64,000 nt of DNA. It comes from an uncultured Ruminiclostridium sp. Lineage in GTDB: Bacteria; Bacillota; Clostridia; Oscillospirales; Ruminococcaceae. Below are positions 24,569-36,715 of this stretch, in pieces. A program made the translations under genes and the position numbers. The notes under the pieces were generated by a model that was given only the letters and a program-made list of their open reading frames with translations, had not been told where the DNA came from and searched no databases. Location of the stretch: positions 66,505-130,504 of the forward strand of contig CAKSTB010000005.1 in assembly GCA_934490165.1 (NCBI GenBank). The letters are read 5' to 3'. Positions within the stretch are counted from its first letter, which is position 1. Each line of letters starts with the position of its first letter.

Positions 24569-27043
24569 TTATATTATCTCGCCGTTCATATCGGCGAAGA
24601 AGCTTACTTTATCAAGAGCCGGTGACTTGTATGCGTCAAGCAATGTTGCCTGCATTACCGACCTGAACTCTTTATTATTCTTGCATTTTATGATGATCCT
24701 GTAGCGAAACTTGCCGTTTACCTTTGCAACAGAGCAGGCTGACGGACCGAGCACTCTTATCGGGATACCATGACCCTCAAGGTTTTTCATAAACAGCTTT
24801 ACAAAGCTGTCTGCGCCCTTTTTGCAGATATGCTCTTCCGTTGCAGAAAGTCCTATTTCGCAAATATCACAATACGGCGGGAAAAGAAGCGCTTTTCTTA
24901 TCTCGCATTCCTGCCTGAAAAACTCGTCATAGTTCTGGTCTGCCGCAAGGTTGAGAACATAATGCTCCGGGGAGAATGTCTGCAAATAAGCCCTTCCTTT
25001 TTTTGAACCTCTGCCGCATCTTCCGACCACCTGAGTGATAAGCGAAAATGTCTTTTCATACCCGAGGTAATCCCCTGCATACAGCGATTTATCTATCATC
25101 AGCACGCCGACAAGTGTCACATTCTCAAAGTCAAGCCCTTTTGCTATCATCTGAGTGCCGACCATAATGTCATATTCGCCGTTTTTGAATTTGTCAAAAT
25201 TCTTCTCATAGGAGAACTTGCTCATTGTTGTATCCGCGTCCATTCTGAGAACTCTTGCGGACGGAAACAGCGTTGATATTTCATCTTCTATACGCTGTGT
25301 GCCCGTACCCGAGCTGTAGATGAACTTAGATCCGCAGGACTTGCACCTGCCTGTGAACTCTTCGGTATAGCCGCAGTAGTGGCATATCATACAGTTGTTG
25401 ACCTTGTGATAGGTAAGCGGAATATTGCAGTTGGGGCACTTATATACTTCACCGCACTTGATGCAGTTCATATAGGTGTTGTAGCCTCTGCGGTTAAGCA
25501 GAAGAATTGTCTGCTCGCCATTCTGGAGATTGTTTCTTATCTCATCGGCAAGCGCTCTGCTGAAGTTTGAGCGGTTGCCTGTTTCGACCTCCACTTTCAT
25601 ATCGACAAGGTACACATCAGGGAGAACAGGCTGACTGTAGCGCTTTTTCATCTCAAACAGCTTGTATCTGCCGATCGACGCAAAGTATGCGCTTTCAAGG
25701 CTGGGGGTCGCCGACGCTAAGAGGAGCGTTGCGTTATGATAAAAGCACCTCTGCTTTGCTATGCTCCTTGCCCGATAGCGCGGGGATTTTTCGGACTTGT
25801 AGCTGTGCTCGCCCTCCTCATCGATAACGATTATGCCGATGTTGTCAAGCGGCGCAAACACCGCACTCCTCGTGCCTACTACTATCCGCACTTCGCCCTT
25901 TTCAATGCGCTTGTACTCATCGGTTCGCTGACCGAGGGACAGGTTGCTGTGGATAACCGCAACATTGCTTCCGAACAGGTCGGTGAAGTTTCGCACCATC
26001 TGCGGGGTGAGCGATATTTCGGGGACGAGCATAAGCGCTGTCTTACCCTGCTTTACCGCCTTGTCGATGAGCTTTAAGAAGACGGTGGTCTTGCCGCTTC
26101 CGGTGACGCCTTTCAGTAATGCGCACTGTGGTTTGCCGCTGTCCATAAGCTGGCTCATACCACGGTATACTGCGGATTGCTCGTCCGACAGTGTTATATC
26201 ATCAATGCTCCTTACAGCCTTTGCACCTGCTGTAAGCGAGCGGGAAATTTCATTATCAAAGCATTCGACTATGCCGTTTTTTTCCATATTATTGATAACG
26301 GCATTTGTAACTACACAGCTGTAGCATACCTCTTTGACGGAAGCTGAAACAGCATCGGCAAGAAAATCGGCTACCTTTTTCTGCTTTGCGGTAAGGGGTT
26401 TTCCGCCTTTGTCGGCATATTCGCCGCTTAAAAAGCTTTCGGTCAGCCTGACGTTCTTCTCGGTTTCACTGCCTACTCTCTGCTTTATTATATCAAGAGA
26501 AACAAGCACCGACTTTTCGCAAAGCTGTTTTATAAGCTTCTTCTGCTGTTCGTCAAAGCCGTAATCTATCATGTCGTTCAGCTCTCGGTCGCTTTTACAT
26601 CCGAGAAGCATTGCGGATACCGCCTGTTCGGCAGGTTCAAGAGAAAAGCTGTCGGGAGCTTTCCTGAACTCATCGCTGAGAGTGTATCTCTGCGTTACGT
26701 TAAGCGCCATACCTCCGGGGAGGATAGTCTTTACTGCGTCAAAATAGGTGCAGAAGGTGTTGTCCTTGAGCCAGCGCATAAGGTGCAGCGCTTCGTCACT
26801 GAGTATCACTCCGTCATTTATAACGCAATATACCTCTTTAAGTCTGCTGTAATCTGCGCTTTGCTTGAAGGCTGTCACCAGTCCGACACGCTTTTTTCCG
26901 CCTTTGCCGAACGGAACTATTACTCGCTGACCGATCTTAGCTGTTACTCCCTGCGGCAGGTAGTAGTCAAACTCATTATCAAAGCTGTACAGTGCCTTAT
27001 CGACAACTACCGATACAATAGCTTTATCAAGGCTGTCACTCAT
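24569..27043 (-). CDS. priA: Primosomal replication-restart helicase PriA
   Basis: The 824-residue helicase reloads the replicative helicase at stalled forks. It has an N-terminal 3'-DNA-end-binding domain ([17 protein letters not shown]), Walker [10 protein letters not shown] near residue 316, the DEEGEHSYK box, and the zinc region [13 protein letters not shown] / [10 protein letters not shown] / CKSCGS. Motif [17 protein letters not shown] is also intact. Its ATG overlaps the gmk stop as TAATG. Confidence 0.97.
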   Translation of the reverse strand: MSDSLDKAIVSVVVDKALYSFDNEFDYYLPQGVTAKIGQRVIVPFGKGGKKRVGLVTAFKQSADYSRLKEVYCVINDGVILSDEALHLMRWLKDNTFCTYFDAVKTILPGGMALNVTQRYTLSDEFRKAPDSFSLEPAEQAVSAMLLGCKSDRELNDMIDYGFDEQQKKLIKQLCEKSVLVSLDIIKQRVGSETEKNVRLTESFLSGEYADKGGKPLTAKQKKVADFLADAVSASVKEVCYSCVVTNAVINNMEKNGIVECFDNEISRSLTAGAKAVRSIDDITLSDEQSAVYRGMSQLMDSGKPQCALLKGVTGSGKTTVFLKLIDKAVKQGKTALMLVPEISLTPQMVRNFTDLFGSNVAVIHSNLSLGQRTDEYKRIEKGEVRIVVGTRSAVFAPLDNIGIIVIDEEGEHSYKSEKSPRYRARSIAKQRCFYHNATLLLASATPSLESAYFASIGRYKLFEMKKRYSQPVLPDVYLVDMKVEVETGNRSNFSRALADEIRNNLQNGEQTILLLNRRGYNTYMNCIKCGEVYKCPNCNIPLTYHKVNNCMICHYCGYTEEFTGRCKSCGSKFIYSSGTGTQRIEDEISTLFPSARVLRMDADTTMSKFSYEKNFDKFKNGEYDIMVGTQMIAKGLDFENVTLVGVLMIDKSLYAGDYLGYEKTFSLITQVVGRCGRGSKKGRAYLQTFSPEHYVLNLAADQNYDEFFRQECEIRKALLFPPYCDICEIGLSATEEHICKKGADSFVKLFMKNLEGHGIPIRVLGPSACSVAKVNGKFRYRIIIKCKNNKEFRSVMQATLLDAYKSPALDKVSFFADMNGEII

Positions 27044-27648
27044 TATGACTTCTTTATTTCTTCAAGGAGCGTAAGAGAGCGCTTTGTGCTCATCTTCTCC
27101 GCAAGGATAACGGCATTAACATCATCTACAGCCTTTTCAAGTTCGCCGTTTACAACGAGATAATCAAACTTATCGGCAAACTGAAGCTCGTTTCTTGCCT
27201 GAGCTATTCTTGCGGCGATGGTTTCTTCGGTTTCTGTGCCTCTTTTTCTCAGTCTTCTGTCAAGCTCGCTCATTGAGGGCGGGAGTATGAAGATAAGTAC
27301 GCACTCGGGGAATATCTTTTTGATATTCATAGCGCCTTCGACTTCTATTTTAAGTATTACGTCCTTGCCCTGTTCAAGCATATCCGTTACGGCTTTTTTA
27401 GGTGTGCCGTAATAGTTGCCGCAGTACTGCGTATATTCGAGCACTTCGCCGTTTGCTATCATCTTTTCAAATGCATCTACAGTTGTGAAATGATAGCTCA
27501 CGCCGTCTATCTCACCCTCGCGCATTGCTCTTGTGGTAGCGGACACAGACTGAGTAAGATTGGTATTCTTCTTATACAGCTGTTCAAGTATCGTATCCTT
27601 TCCACAACCGGACGGTGCGGAAATAACTATAGGCAGTCCTTTATTCAT
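27043..27648 (-). CDS. gmk: Guanylate kinase
   Basis: This 201-residue enzyme phosphorylates GMP to GDP. It begins [20 protein letters not shown] with the P-loop APSGCGKDT, followed by [19 protein letters not shown] and [18 protein letters not shown] chose the ATG at 27648 because GGGAGAGAACG precedes it; the frame is open upstream but overlaps remA. It overlaps the end of remA by 8 bp. The rpoZ and coaBC genes that often follow gmk are absent. Confidence 0.95.
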   Translation of the reverse strand: MNKGLPIVISAPSGCGKDTILEQLYKKNTNLTQSVSATTRAMREGEIDGVSYHFTTVDAFEKMIANGEVLEYTQYCGNYYGTPKKAVTDMLEQGKDVILKIEVEGAMNIKKIFPECVLIFILPPSMSELDRRLRKRGTETEETIAARIAQARNELQFADKFDYLVVNGELEKAVDDVNAVILAEKMSTKRSLTLLEEIKKS

Positions 27649-27898
27649 TTTCGTTCTCTCCCTCTTTATCGGTAGTAATACCTGTGAAATGTGATATATC
27701 CAGTGCAGACAGGACAACGTGGTTGCTGTCGGTGATTATAACGGTCTTGGTCTTTTTGCCGCAGGTCGCGTCTATAGCGGTATTGTTATCCTTTGCCGCC
27801 GATATGATACGCTTTACGGGTGCGGCATCGGCACTTACGACCGCTATCACCCTGTCAGAATTTACGGTATTGCCGTAACCTATATTTATCAGCTTCAT
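27641..27898 (-). CDS. remA: RemA-family regulator (DUF370)
   Basis: The 85-residue protein begins [20 protein letters not shown] and matches Rem[19 protein letters not shown], then TGKKT-like [21 protein letters not shown]. In Bacillus RemA is a DNA-binding activator of biofilm matrix genes; in other clostridia its role is less clear. It is the first gene of the long operon ending at thiN, as in many Firmicutes. It starts behind AAAGGAGAGCTT. Confidence 0.93.
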   Translation of the reverse strand: MKLINIGYGNTVNSDRVIAVVSADAAPVKRIISAAKDNNTAIDATCGKKTKTVIITDSNHVVLSALDISHFTGITTDKEGENENE

Positions 27899-27930
27899 AA
27901 GCTCTCCTTTGCACTTTTATTTAATTTGTT

Positions 27931-27958
27931 ATTATATCACCCTTATGTGATAATTATA
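27931..27958 (-). promoter_or_regulatory. Probable promoter of the remA-thiN operon with a short palindrome
   Basis: On the minus strand TATAAT (27931-27936) lies 33 bp upstream of remA, with a weak -35 TTATAA 17 bp further. TATCAC (27935-27940) and GTGATA (27947-27952) form a perfect inverted repeat that covers the -10 and spacer and could be an operator. Confidence 0.5.
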
Positions 27959-27964
27959 AGAAAA

Positions 27965-30205
<2,241 letters not shown>

Positions 30206-30209
<4 letters not shown>

Positions 30210-31237
30210 ATTATCATCATACTGTCGCCGAAGCTGAAGAAGCGATATTTCTCCTGTATCGCAACATTATAAGCGTTGAGCGTCTTTTCTCTGCCTAAGA
30301 ATGCGCTTACAAGCATTATAAGCGTACTTTCGGGAAGGTGGAAATTTGTTATCAGTCCGTCTATAGCCTTGAACTCATAGCCGGGGTAAATGAATATTCC
30401 CGTATCGTGCGAGCAGGCTTTGATCTCGCCGTTCGGGTCAAGCGATGCGGCGGATTCAAGTGTACGACAGCTTGTTGTGCCGACTGAAATAACGCGTCCT
30501 CCGCGCTCTCTGCAAGCCTTTATCTTATCGGCTGTTTCCTGCGGTATCGAGTAATGCTCGACGTGCATTTTATGATCGAGTATATTATCCTCTTTTACAG
30601 GGCGGAATGTGCCCAGTCCGACATGAAGAGTTACAAACGCCGTATCAACGCCTTTTTCGCTAAGCTTTGTAAACACATTTTCCGTAAAATGAAGACCTGC
30701 TGTCGGTGCGGCGGCAGAGCCTACCTCGTGGGAATAGATGGTGTTGTATCTGTCCTTATCCTTCAGCTTTTCGGTAATATAAGGGGGGAGCGGCATCTGA
30801 CCTATACGGTCAAGCACTTCAAAAATGTTATCGCCGTCATAGGTAAACTCGGCTATCCTGTCGCCACCCTCGGCATAATCGACTATCTCGGCTGTAAGTA
30901 TTCCCGAAAAGTCGACCTTAGTGCCGATCTTAAGTCTTTTGCCGGGTTTGACCATGACCTCCCAGCGATTATGTGATATCTGATGCAGAAGCAGAAACTG
31001 CACAGCGGCACCCGTTTCCTGCTTTACACCGTAAAGTCTTGCGGGAAAGACCTTGGAGTCGTTTAAAACGAGCAGGTCACCCTTTTGAAGATAATCGCAT
31101 ATATTATAAAAGCGGTCATGTGTTATTTCGCCGCTTTTGCGGTCAATTTTCATAAGCCGTGAGCTGTCACGCGGTTCAAGCGGAGTCTGCGCGATAAGCT
31201 CCTGCGGCAAGTCATAATAAAAATCAGATCTAAGCAT
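30206..31237 (-). CDS. queA: S-adenosylmethionine:tRNA ribosyltransferase-isomerase
   Basis: The 343-residue enzyme moves the ribosyl part of SAM to preQ1 in tRNA, giving epoxyqueuosine. It begins [20 protein letters not shown], and has [27 protein letters not shown] and [11 protein letters not shown] chose the ATG at 31237 behind AGAGGAAAAACA; the frame is open upstream without a signal. It is the first gene of the queA-phosphatase-tgt operon. Confidence 0.96.
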
Positions 31238-31300
31238 TGTTTTTCCTCTGTTTTTGCGTTTTTCACGCATATAGTTCTTAGCATTATTGCATACTGTTTA

Positions 31301-31329
31301 ATAATAACACATTTGCGGCAAAAAATCAA
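31301..31329 (-). promoter_or_regulatory. Promoter of queA
   Basis: On the minus strand TTGATT (31324-31329) and TATTAT (31301-31306) are 17 bp apart, with TGTG before the -10. The spacer holds GCCGCAAATGTG (31308-31319), also present in the divergent lysine promoter. Confidence 0.7.
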
Positions 31330-31351
31330 ATTATTTTTTAGCGCTTCGCCA

Positions 31352-31380
31352 TTGACAAACAGCCGCAAATGTGATAATAT
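31352..31380 (+). promoter_or_regulatory. Promoter of the lysine-riboswitch operon
   Basis: TTGACA (31352-31357) and TAATAT (31375-31380) are 17 bp apart, with TGTG directly before the -10. The spacer contains the same GCCGCAAATGTG (31362-31373) as the queA promoter. Confidence 0.8.
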
Positions 31381-31387
31381 AAACAAA

Positions 31388-31565
31388 GCAGGTAGAGGTG
31401 CGATTAAAGATAAGTACCCGTTGCGTCAATCTGCCGACAGATCGCAACGGTAAAAGGCTTTGTCGCCGAAGAGCATAGGCGTCGGTGCTTATGCATCTGG
31501 TTGTGTGTCTAATAAATGCACGATTGTCATCAAGCGGTTAAGCTGTAGGTGGAGAGCTATCACAT
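31388..31565 (+). ncRNA. Lysine riboswitch (L box)
   Basis: The leader begins with AGGTAGAGGTGCGA (31390-31403) and contains AGGCTTTGTCGCCGAAGAG and, at the end, GTAGGTGGAGAGCTATCAC, which are the hallmark conserved blocks of the lysine riboswitch. It is followed by a terminator and then by asd, dapA and dapB of the lysine pathway. High lysine should favour termination. Confidence 0.96.
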
Positions 31566-31590
31566 AACTTTTGTAACATCTGCATACTAA

Positions 31591-31621
31591 GCCGCCTGTA
31601 ACCAGTTACAAGCGGTTTTTT
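31591..31621 (+). terminator. Riboswitch-controlled terminator
   Basis: CCGCCTGTAAC (31593-31603) pairs with GTTACAAGCGG (31606-31616) with one mismatch over a 2-nt loop and runs into TTTTT. Confidence 0.85.
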
Positions 31622-31666
31622 TAAAGAAAATATGCTAAAAGCAAAAAAAGAAGGATGGAAACTGAA

Positions 31667-32746
31667 ATGAAAAACTACAACGTAGGTATTATCGGCGCTA
31701 CGGGTATGGTAGGACAGCGTTTTGCTGTTCTGCTTGAAAATCACCCCTGGTTCAATGTAAAGGTGCTCGCGGCATCTCCGCGTTCGGCAGGAAAGACTTA
31801 TAAAGAGGCTGTAGGCTCAAGATGGCTTATCGAAAAGCCCATGCCCAAGGCTATGGAAGATATCGTTATCATGGACGCTACGGCTGACATTGAAAAGATC
31901 GCATCACAGGTCGACTTTGTATTCTGCGCAGTAGATATGAAGAAGGATGAAATAAAGGCTCTTGAAGAAGCTTACGCAAAGCATGAATGCCCTGTTATGT
32001 CAAATAACTCGGCTAACCGCTTCACAGACGATGTTCCCATGATCATCCCCGAGATCAATGACGAGCATATGGCTATCGTTGAAGCTCAGAAGAAGCGTCT
32101 TGGCACAAAGAGAGGTTTCATCTCGGTTAAGTCAAACTGCTCTATCCAGAGCTATGTTCCCGCACTCAACCCCTTACGCAAGTTCGGTATCACAAAGGTT
32201 CTCGCCTGCACATATCAGGCAATTTCAGGCGCAGGCAAGACATTTGAAACATGGCCCGAAATGGTCGATAACCTTATCCCCTACATCGGCGGTGAGGAAG
32301 AAAAGAGTGAGCAGGAGCCTCTGAAGGTATGGGGCAAGATCGAAGGCGACAAGATCGTCAAGGCTGCCGCTCCCGCTATAACAACACAGTGCCTCAGAGT
32401 TCCCGTATCAAACGGTCACTTTGCCGCAGTATTCGTAAGCTTCGAAAACAAGCCCTCAAAGGAAGAGATCCTCAATATCTGGAAGGAATACAAGGGCGCT
32501 CCCCAGGAGCTCGAGCTCCCCTCAGCTCCCAAGCAGTTCCTCAACTACTTTGAAGAGGACAATATGCCCCAGGCTAAGCTTCACAGAAACCTTGAAGGCG
32601 GTATGGCGGTTTCGATCGGCAGATTAAGAGAAGATACACAGTATGACTACAAGTTTGTCTGCCTGTCACACAACACATTAAGAGGTGCCGCAGGCGGCGC
32701 TGTCGAAATGGCTGAGCTTTACGCCGCAAAGGGCTATTTTGACTGA
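31667..32746 (+). CDS. asd: Aspartate-semialdehyde dehydrogenase (archaeal/fungal-type)
   Basis: The 359-residue enzyme reduces aspartyl phosphate to aspartate semialdehyde. It begins MKNYNVGIIGATGMVGQRF with the NADP loop, and has the catalytic Cys in KSNCSIQSYVPAL and the His in RVPVSNGHFAAV. The length and the IPYIGGEEEKSE segment resemble the archaeal/fungal family rather than the E. coli type. I chose 31667 because the ATG at 31655 overlaps its own ribosome binding site (GAAGGATGG). It is first in the lysine operon. Confidence 0.93.
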   Translation: MKNYNVGIIGATGMVGQRFAVLLENHPWFNVKVLAASPRSAGKTYKEAVGSRWLIEKPMPKAMEDIVIMDATADIEKIASQVDFVFCAVDMKKDEIKALEEAYAKHECPVMSNNSANRFTDDVPMIIPEINDEHMAIVEAQKKRLGTKRGFISVKSNCSIQSYVPALNPLRKFGITKVLACTYQAISGAGKTFETWPEMVDNLIPYIGGEEEKSEQEPLKVWGKIEGDKIVKAAAPAITTQCLRVPVSNGHFAAVFVSFENKPSKEEILNIWKEYKGAPQELELPSAPKQFLNYFEEDNMPQAKLHRNLEGGMAVSIGRLREDTQYDYKFVCLSHNTLRGAAGGAVEMAELYAAKGYFD

Positions 32747-32769
32747 TTGAAGATACACGGAGGTATCCG

Positions 32770-33654
32770 ATGAAAAAAACTATTTTTACAGGATCGGCAG
32801 TAGCTATCGTTACTCCTATGAACGAGGACGGAAGTATAAACTACGATAATTTCGCCGAACGCATAGAAGAACAGATCGCAGGCGGAACAGACGCTATCGT
32901 AGTATGCGGTACTACAGGTGAATCTGCGGCTATGACAGACGAGGAGCACAAGGAATGTATCCGCTTCTGTGTTGAAAAGGTAGCTAAGAGAGTTCCTGTC
33001 ATAGCAGGCGCAGGCAGTAACGATACGGCTTATGCAATTCAGCTGTCTAAGGAAGCCGAGGTACTCGGTGCAGACGCACTGCTCCTGGTAACACCTTATT
33101 ATAATAAGACATCACAGAGAGGACTTATCGCACATTTCAGTGCAATCGCGGACAGCGTAAAGCTTCCGATAATCCTCTACAATGTTCCCAGCCGCACAGG
33201 CGTGAACATTTCCGTTGAAACATACAAAGAGCTTGCCAAGAAGGATAACATAGTTGCCGCAAAGGAAGCAAGCGGAAACATAAGCGCAGTAGCTAAGATA
33301 GCCGCTGAAACAGACCTTGATATCTATTCGGGCAACGACGATCAGATTGTTCCTATTATGTCGCTCGGCGGCAAGGGTGTTATCTCGGTTCTTGCAAACT
33401 GTATGCCGGCTGAAGCGCACACCATAGCTCAGTACTGTCTTGACGGCGACTATAAGAAAGCCGCTGAGTTACAGCTTAAGCTCCTTGAATTTACAAACGA
33501 CCTGTTTATAGATGTAAACCCCATTCCCGTTAAGGAAGCGCTTAACATTATGGGTAAGAATGTAGGTCAGTGCAGACTGCCGCTTATCAGAATGGAAGAC
33601 GCAAAGATCGCAAAGCTCTTCTCTTCTATGGAAAAGCTCGGTCTTACAAAGTAG
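32770..33654 (+). CDS. dapA: 4-hydroxy-tetrahydrodipicolinate synthase
   Basis: This 294-residue aldolase condenses pyruvate with aspartate semialdehyde. It has CGTTGESAAMTDEEH, YNVPSRTGVNI with the catalytic Tyr, and the Schiff-base Lys in AAKEASGN. It lies 23 bp after asd and 21 bp before dapB, all under the lysine riboswitch. Confidence 0.97.
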   Translation: MKKTIFTGSAVAIVTPMNEDGSINYDNFAERIEEQIAGGTDAIVVCGTTGESAAMTDEEHKECIRFCVEKVAKRVPVIAGAGSNDTAYAIQLSKEAEVLGADALLLVTPYYNKTSQRGLIAHFSAIADSVKLPIILYNVPSRTGVNISVETYKELAKKDNIVAAKEASGNISAVAKIAAETDLDIYSGNDDQIVPIMSLGGKGVISVLANCMPAEAHTIAQYCLDGDYKKAAELQLKLLEFTNDLFIDVNPIPVKEALNIMGKNVGQCRLPLIRMEDAKIAKLFSSMEKLGLTK

Positions 33655-33675
33655 CTTTAAGAAAAGGACGTTCAG

Positions 33676-34434
33676 ATGAAAAGAATTGTAATTACAGGTG
33701 CCTGCGGTAAAATGGGCAGAGTAATAAATGACATTGTAAGTGCAAGAGATGACTGCAAGATAATCGCCGGTATTGATATTGCCGGTGAGCAGTATGCAGA
33801 CTTTCCTGTTTACAAGACAATGTATGATCTGCCCGAAAAGCCCGATGTAATAATCGACTTCTCGCACCCCTCACTGCTTGATGAACTGCTCGACTACTGC
33901 AAGATAAACAATGTTCCTGTAGTTGTAGCGACAACAGGCTACACCGAAGAACAGATAAAGCAGATAAAGGCGGCGGCAGATCAGATCCCGGTATTCTTCA
34001 CATTCAATATGTCGCTCGGAATAAATCTTCTTGTTGACCTCGCAAAGCGTGCAACAAAGGTACTCGGCGATCAGTTTGATATTGAGATAGTTGAAAAGCA
34101 TCACAACCTCAAGAAAGACGCTCCTTCGGGAACAGCGATAATGATAGCGGAAGCGATAAATGAAGAGCTCGGCAACAAGATGCACTATGTATATGACCGT
34201 CACAGCGTGAGAAAGCCCCGTGAAAAGACCGAGATCGGTATGCACTCGATAAGAGGCGGTACTATAGTAGGCGAACACGATGTGATATTTGCGGGTCGTG
34301 ACGAGGTTATCACACTTTCTCACAGTGCGGGTTCTAAGCAGGTATTTGCAGTCGGCTCTGTCAATGCGGCAGTATTCTTAAGCGACTGTGAAAAGGGTCT
34401 TTATCAGATGTCGGATCTTCTTTCCGAAGTATAA
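33676..34434 (+). CDS. dapB: 4-hydroxy-tetrahydrodipicolinate reductase
   Basis: The 252-residue enzyme begins MKRIVITGACGKMGRVINDI with the nucleotide loop GACGKMG. The active site EKHHNLKKDAPSGTA is intact, with the HH pair and the Lys. It follows dapA and precedes the ACT protein by 11 bp, behind a GGAGG site in the gap. Confidence 0.97.
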   Translation: MKRIVITGACGKMGRVINDIVSARDDCKIIAGIDIAGEQYADFPVYKTMYDLPEKPDVIIDFSHPSLLDELLDYCKINNVPVVVATTGYTEEQIKQIKAAADQIPVFFTFNMSLGINLLVDLAKRATKVLGDQFDIEIVEKHHNLKKDAPSGTAIMIAEAINEELGNKMHYVYDRHSVRKPREKTEIGMHSIRGGTIVGEHDVIFAGRDEVITLSHSAGSKQVFAVGSVNAAVFLSDCEKGLYQMSDLLSEV

Positions 34435-34445
34435 CGGAGGTCAAT

Positions 34446-34895
34446 ATGACAGATATTAAAGTATACGAAAACGTGTCAATTGTAACATTTTCAGATGTAC
34501 CGTCAAGAAAGCGTTTTGTTTCGACTACGCTTACAGCGGTTGCCGAAAGCGGCATAAACATTGATATGATCTCACAGACACCGCCAAAGTCCGATATGTT
34601 CTCGTTCGGATTTACATTCAGCGATGATGATATTCCTACACTGCTCACGGTTTTACCTAAAATCACTGCAGCGCACGGAATTACTCCCTGCGTAAACAGC
34701 GGTAATATCAAGATCGTTATCAAGAGCGAGGAAATGGTTGATCAGGCAGGCTTCGCGGCTAAGGTATTTGAGGCTTGCGAAAACATATGCGCCGATGTTA
34801 TGCTCATTACAACGAGTGTAGACGAGATCAGTCTTCTTGTCGGCGACAGCTTTGCCGCTACCCTTCCCGAAGAGCTTAAGAAGGTTCTCGGCTGA
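34446..34895 (+). CDS. Free-standing tandem ACT-domain protein
   Basis: This 149-residue protein consists of two ACT folds (about residues 5-70 and 75-148) and no catalytic domain. The second has MLITTSVDEISLLVG, which resembles the regulatory ACT part of aspartate kinases (...ISTSEIKISVLV). ACT domains bind amino acids and change enzyme activity. Being the last gene of the lysine-riboswitch operon, it may be a lysine or threonine sensor that regulates aspartate kinase or another lysine enzyme. No aspartate kinase gene is in the window, so the partner is unknown. Confidence 0.8.
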   Translation: MTDIKVYENVSIVTFSDVPSRKRFVSTTLTAVAESGINIDMISQTPPKSDMFSFGFTFSDDDIPTLLTVLPKITAAHGITPCVNSGNIKIVIKSEEMVDQAGFAAKVFEACENICADVMLITTSVDEISLLVGDSFAATLPEELKKVLG

Positions 34896-34916
34896 AAATC
34901 AAATATTTAGATTATG

Positions 34917-34944
34917 ATGACATCGGAGTAAGCTCCGGTGTCAT
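34917..34944 (+). terminator. Terminator between the lysine operon and the second exporter
   Basis: ATGACATCGGAG (34917-34928) pairs with CTCCGGTGTCAT (34933-34944) over TAAG. The T-run (TATTATT) is weak, so readthrough into the exporter genes is possible. Confidence 0.6.
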
Positions 34945-34963
34945 TATTATTGGACGGTGAAAT

Positions 34964-36715
34964 ATGCGGAAACTGGTTAAGTATCTAAAAAAATACAAAA
35001 AAAATGTAATACTCGGACCTATATTCAAGCTTACCGAGGCGGTATTTGAGCTTATCGTACCGCTCGTTATGGCTCAGATAATCGATGTGGGTATTGCAAA
35101 CAAGGACAGCGGTTATATATGGAAAATGGGCGGAGTGCTTGTGTTGCTCGGCGTATGCGGTCTGGGATTTGCGCTGATATGTCAGTACATGGCATCGGTT
35201 GCTTCTCAGGGCTTCGGTACGGAGCTCAGACGTGAGCTATACCACCATATCAATACCCTTTCACACAAAGAGGTTGATGAATTCGGTACGCCCTCGCTTA
35301 TTACAAGGCTGACCTCCGATATAAATCAGCTTCAGGTTGCTGTCGCAATGCTGATAAGACTGGTTGTAAGAGCGCCTTTCCTGGTTATCGGCTCTACTAT
35401 CATGGCTTTTATGATAGATGTCAAGCTTGCGCTTATATTCGTAATAGTGATACCGCTTGTGGCGATCGTAATGTGGCTCGTTACCACAAAGACTATCCCT
35501 TTCTTCAAGTCTATTCAGAAGAAGCTGGACAAGACTTCGCTTATAACGCGTGAAAACCTTGTCGGTGCAAGGGCTGTACGAGCTTTCTCAAAGCAGGACT
35601 ATGAACAGGAACGCTTCAAGGATAACGCTGAGGATATCGAAAAGGCGGCAGTCAAAGCAGGTAAGATCTCGGCACTGCTCAGCCCCGTGAATGCTATTAT
35701 CCTTAACCTCGCTATTGTTGCGATAATATGGTTCGGCGGGTTCTCGGTAAATGTCGGTGATCTTACACAGGGTCAGGTGATCGCGCTTGTAAACTATATG
35801 AATCAGATCCTGCTTGCACTTGTGGTCGTAGCAAACCTTGTTGTTATCTTCACAAAGTCGGCGGCTTGTGCGGCAAGAGTAAACGAGGTGCTCGACGCAA
35901 AGCCCTCTATTGTCGGAAAAGAAACGACTGAGGAAAATACAGACTCCTCTGCTCCGGCTGTTAAATTTGATGATGTATCTTTCAGCTATCACGACAACAG
36001 CGAATATGCGCTTGAAGATATTTCATTCACTGCCGAAAAGGGACAGACTATCGGTATCATAGGCGGTACAGGTAGCGGTAAATCAACGCTTATCAACCTT
36101 ATTCCGAGATTTTATGACACGTCAAAGGGTTCTGTAAATGTCTACGGAACAGATGTCCGTAATTACAGCCTCGGCGACCTGCGTACAAAGATAGCGGTCG
36201 TTCCTCAGAAAGCCGTACTCTTCAGCGGCACTATCCGTGAGAATATGAAGTGGGGCGGCGATAATATAACTGATGAGCAGATATGGCGCGCGCTGAAGAT
36301 TTCGCAGGCGTATGAGTTTGTTGAAAAACTGGAAAACGGGCTTGATTATGAGATACTTCAGGGCGGTAAGAACCTTTCGGGCGGTCAGAAGCAAAGACTT
36401 ACTATAGCCCGCGCGATAGCCGCAGATCCCCAAATTCTGATACTTGACGACAGCGCAAGTGCCCTTGACTTTGCTACAGACGCAAGGCTGAGAACAGCGA
36501 TCAAAGAAAACTGCACAAATATGACTGTATTCCTGATTTCTCAGAGAGCGAATACGGTAAAGAATGCCGATCAGATAATTGTACTTGACGATGGTAAGAT
36601 GGTCGGTACAGGTACGCACAAGGAACTGTTACAGACCTGTACGGATTACTGTCAGATCTGTCTTACACAGTTCAGTGCGGAAGAACTTGAAAAGGAGATA
36701 AACGGCGATGAGTAA
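34964..36715 (+). CDS. ABC exporter subunit with degenerate ATPase site (second pair)
   Basis: This 583-residue half-transporter has membrane segments in residues 15-300 and an ATPase domain with Walker A GGTGSGKST near 366, signature LSGGQKQR, Walker B LILDDSASALD and SQRANT. The catalytic Glu is Asp and the switch His is Gln, so it is the weak-site member. It overlaps the consensus partner by 8 bp. The start has GGACGGTGAAAT ahead. Substrate unknown. Confidence 0.93.
   Translation: MRKLVKYLKKYKKNVILGPIFKLTEAVFELIVPLVMAQIIDVGIANKDSGYIWKMGGVLVLLGVCGLGFALICQYMASVASQGFGTELRRELYHHINTLSHKEVDEFGTPSLITRLTSDINQLQVAVAMLIRLVVRAPFLVIGSTIMAFMIDVKLALIFVIVIPLVAIVMWLVTTKTIPFFKSIQKKLDKTSLITRENLVGARAVRAFSKQDYEQERFKDNAEDIEKAAVKAGKISALLSPVNAIILNLAIVAIIWFGGFSVNVGDLTQGQVIALVNYMNQILLALVVVANLVVIFTKSAACAARVNEVLDAKPSIVGKETTEENTDSSAPAVKFDDVSFSYHDNSEYALEDISFTAEKGQTIGIIGGTGSGKSTLINLIPRFYDTSKGSVNVYGTDVRNYSLGDLRTKIAVVPQKAVLFSGTIRENMKWGGDNITDEQIWRALKISQAYEFVEKLENGLDYEILQGGKNLSGGQKQRLTIARAIAADPQILILDDSASALDFATDARLRTAIKENCTNMTVFLISQRANTVKNADQIIVLDDGKMVGTGTHKELLQTCTDYCQICLTQFSAEELEKEINGDE

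Noticed and set aside
34897..34963. A promoter for the second exporter operon
   Set aside because: I found no convincing -35/-10 pair in the short gap; expression may come from readthrough or from a promoter inside the ACT gene.
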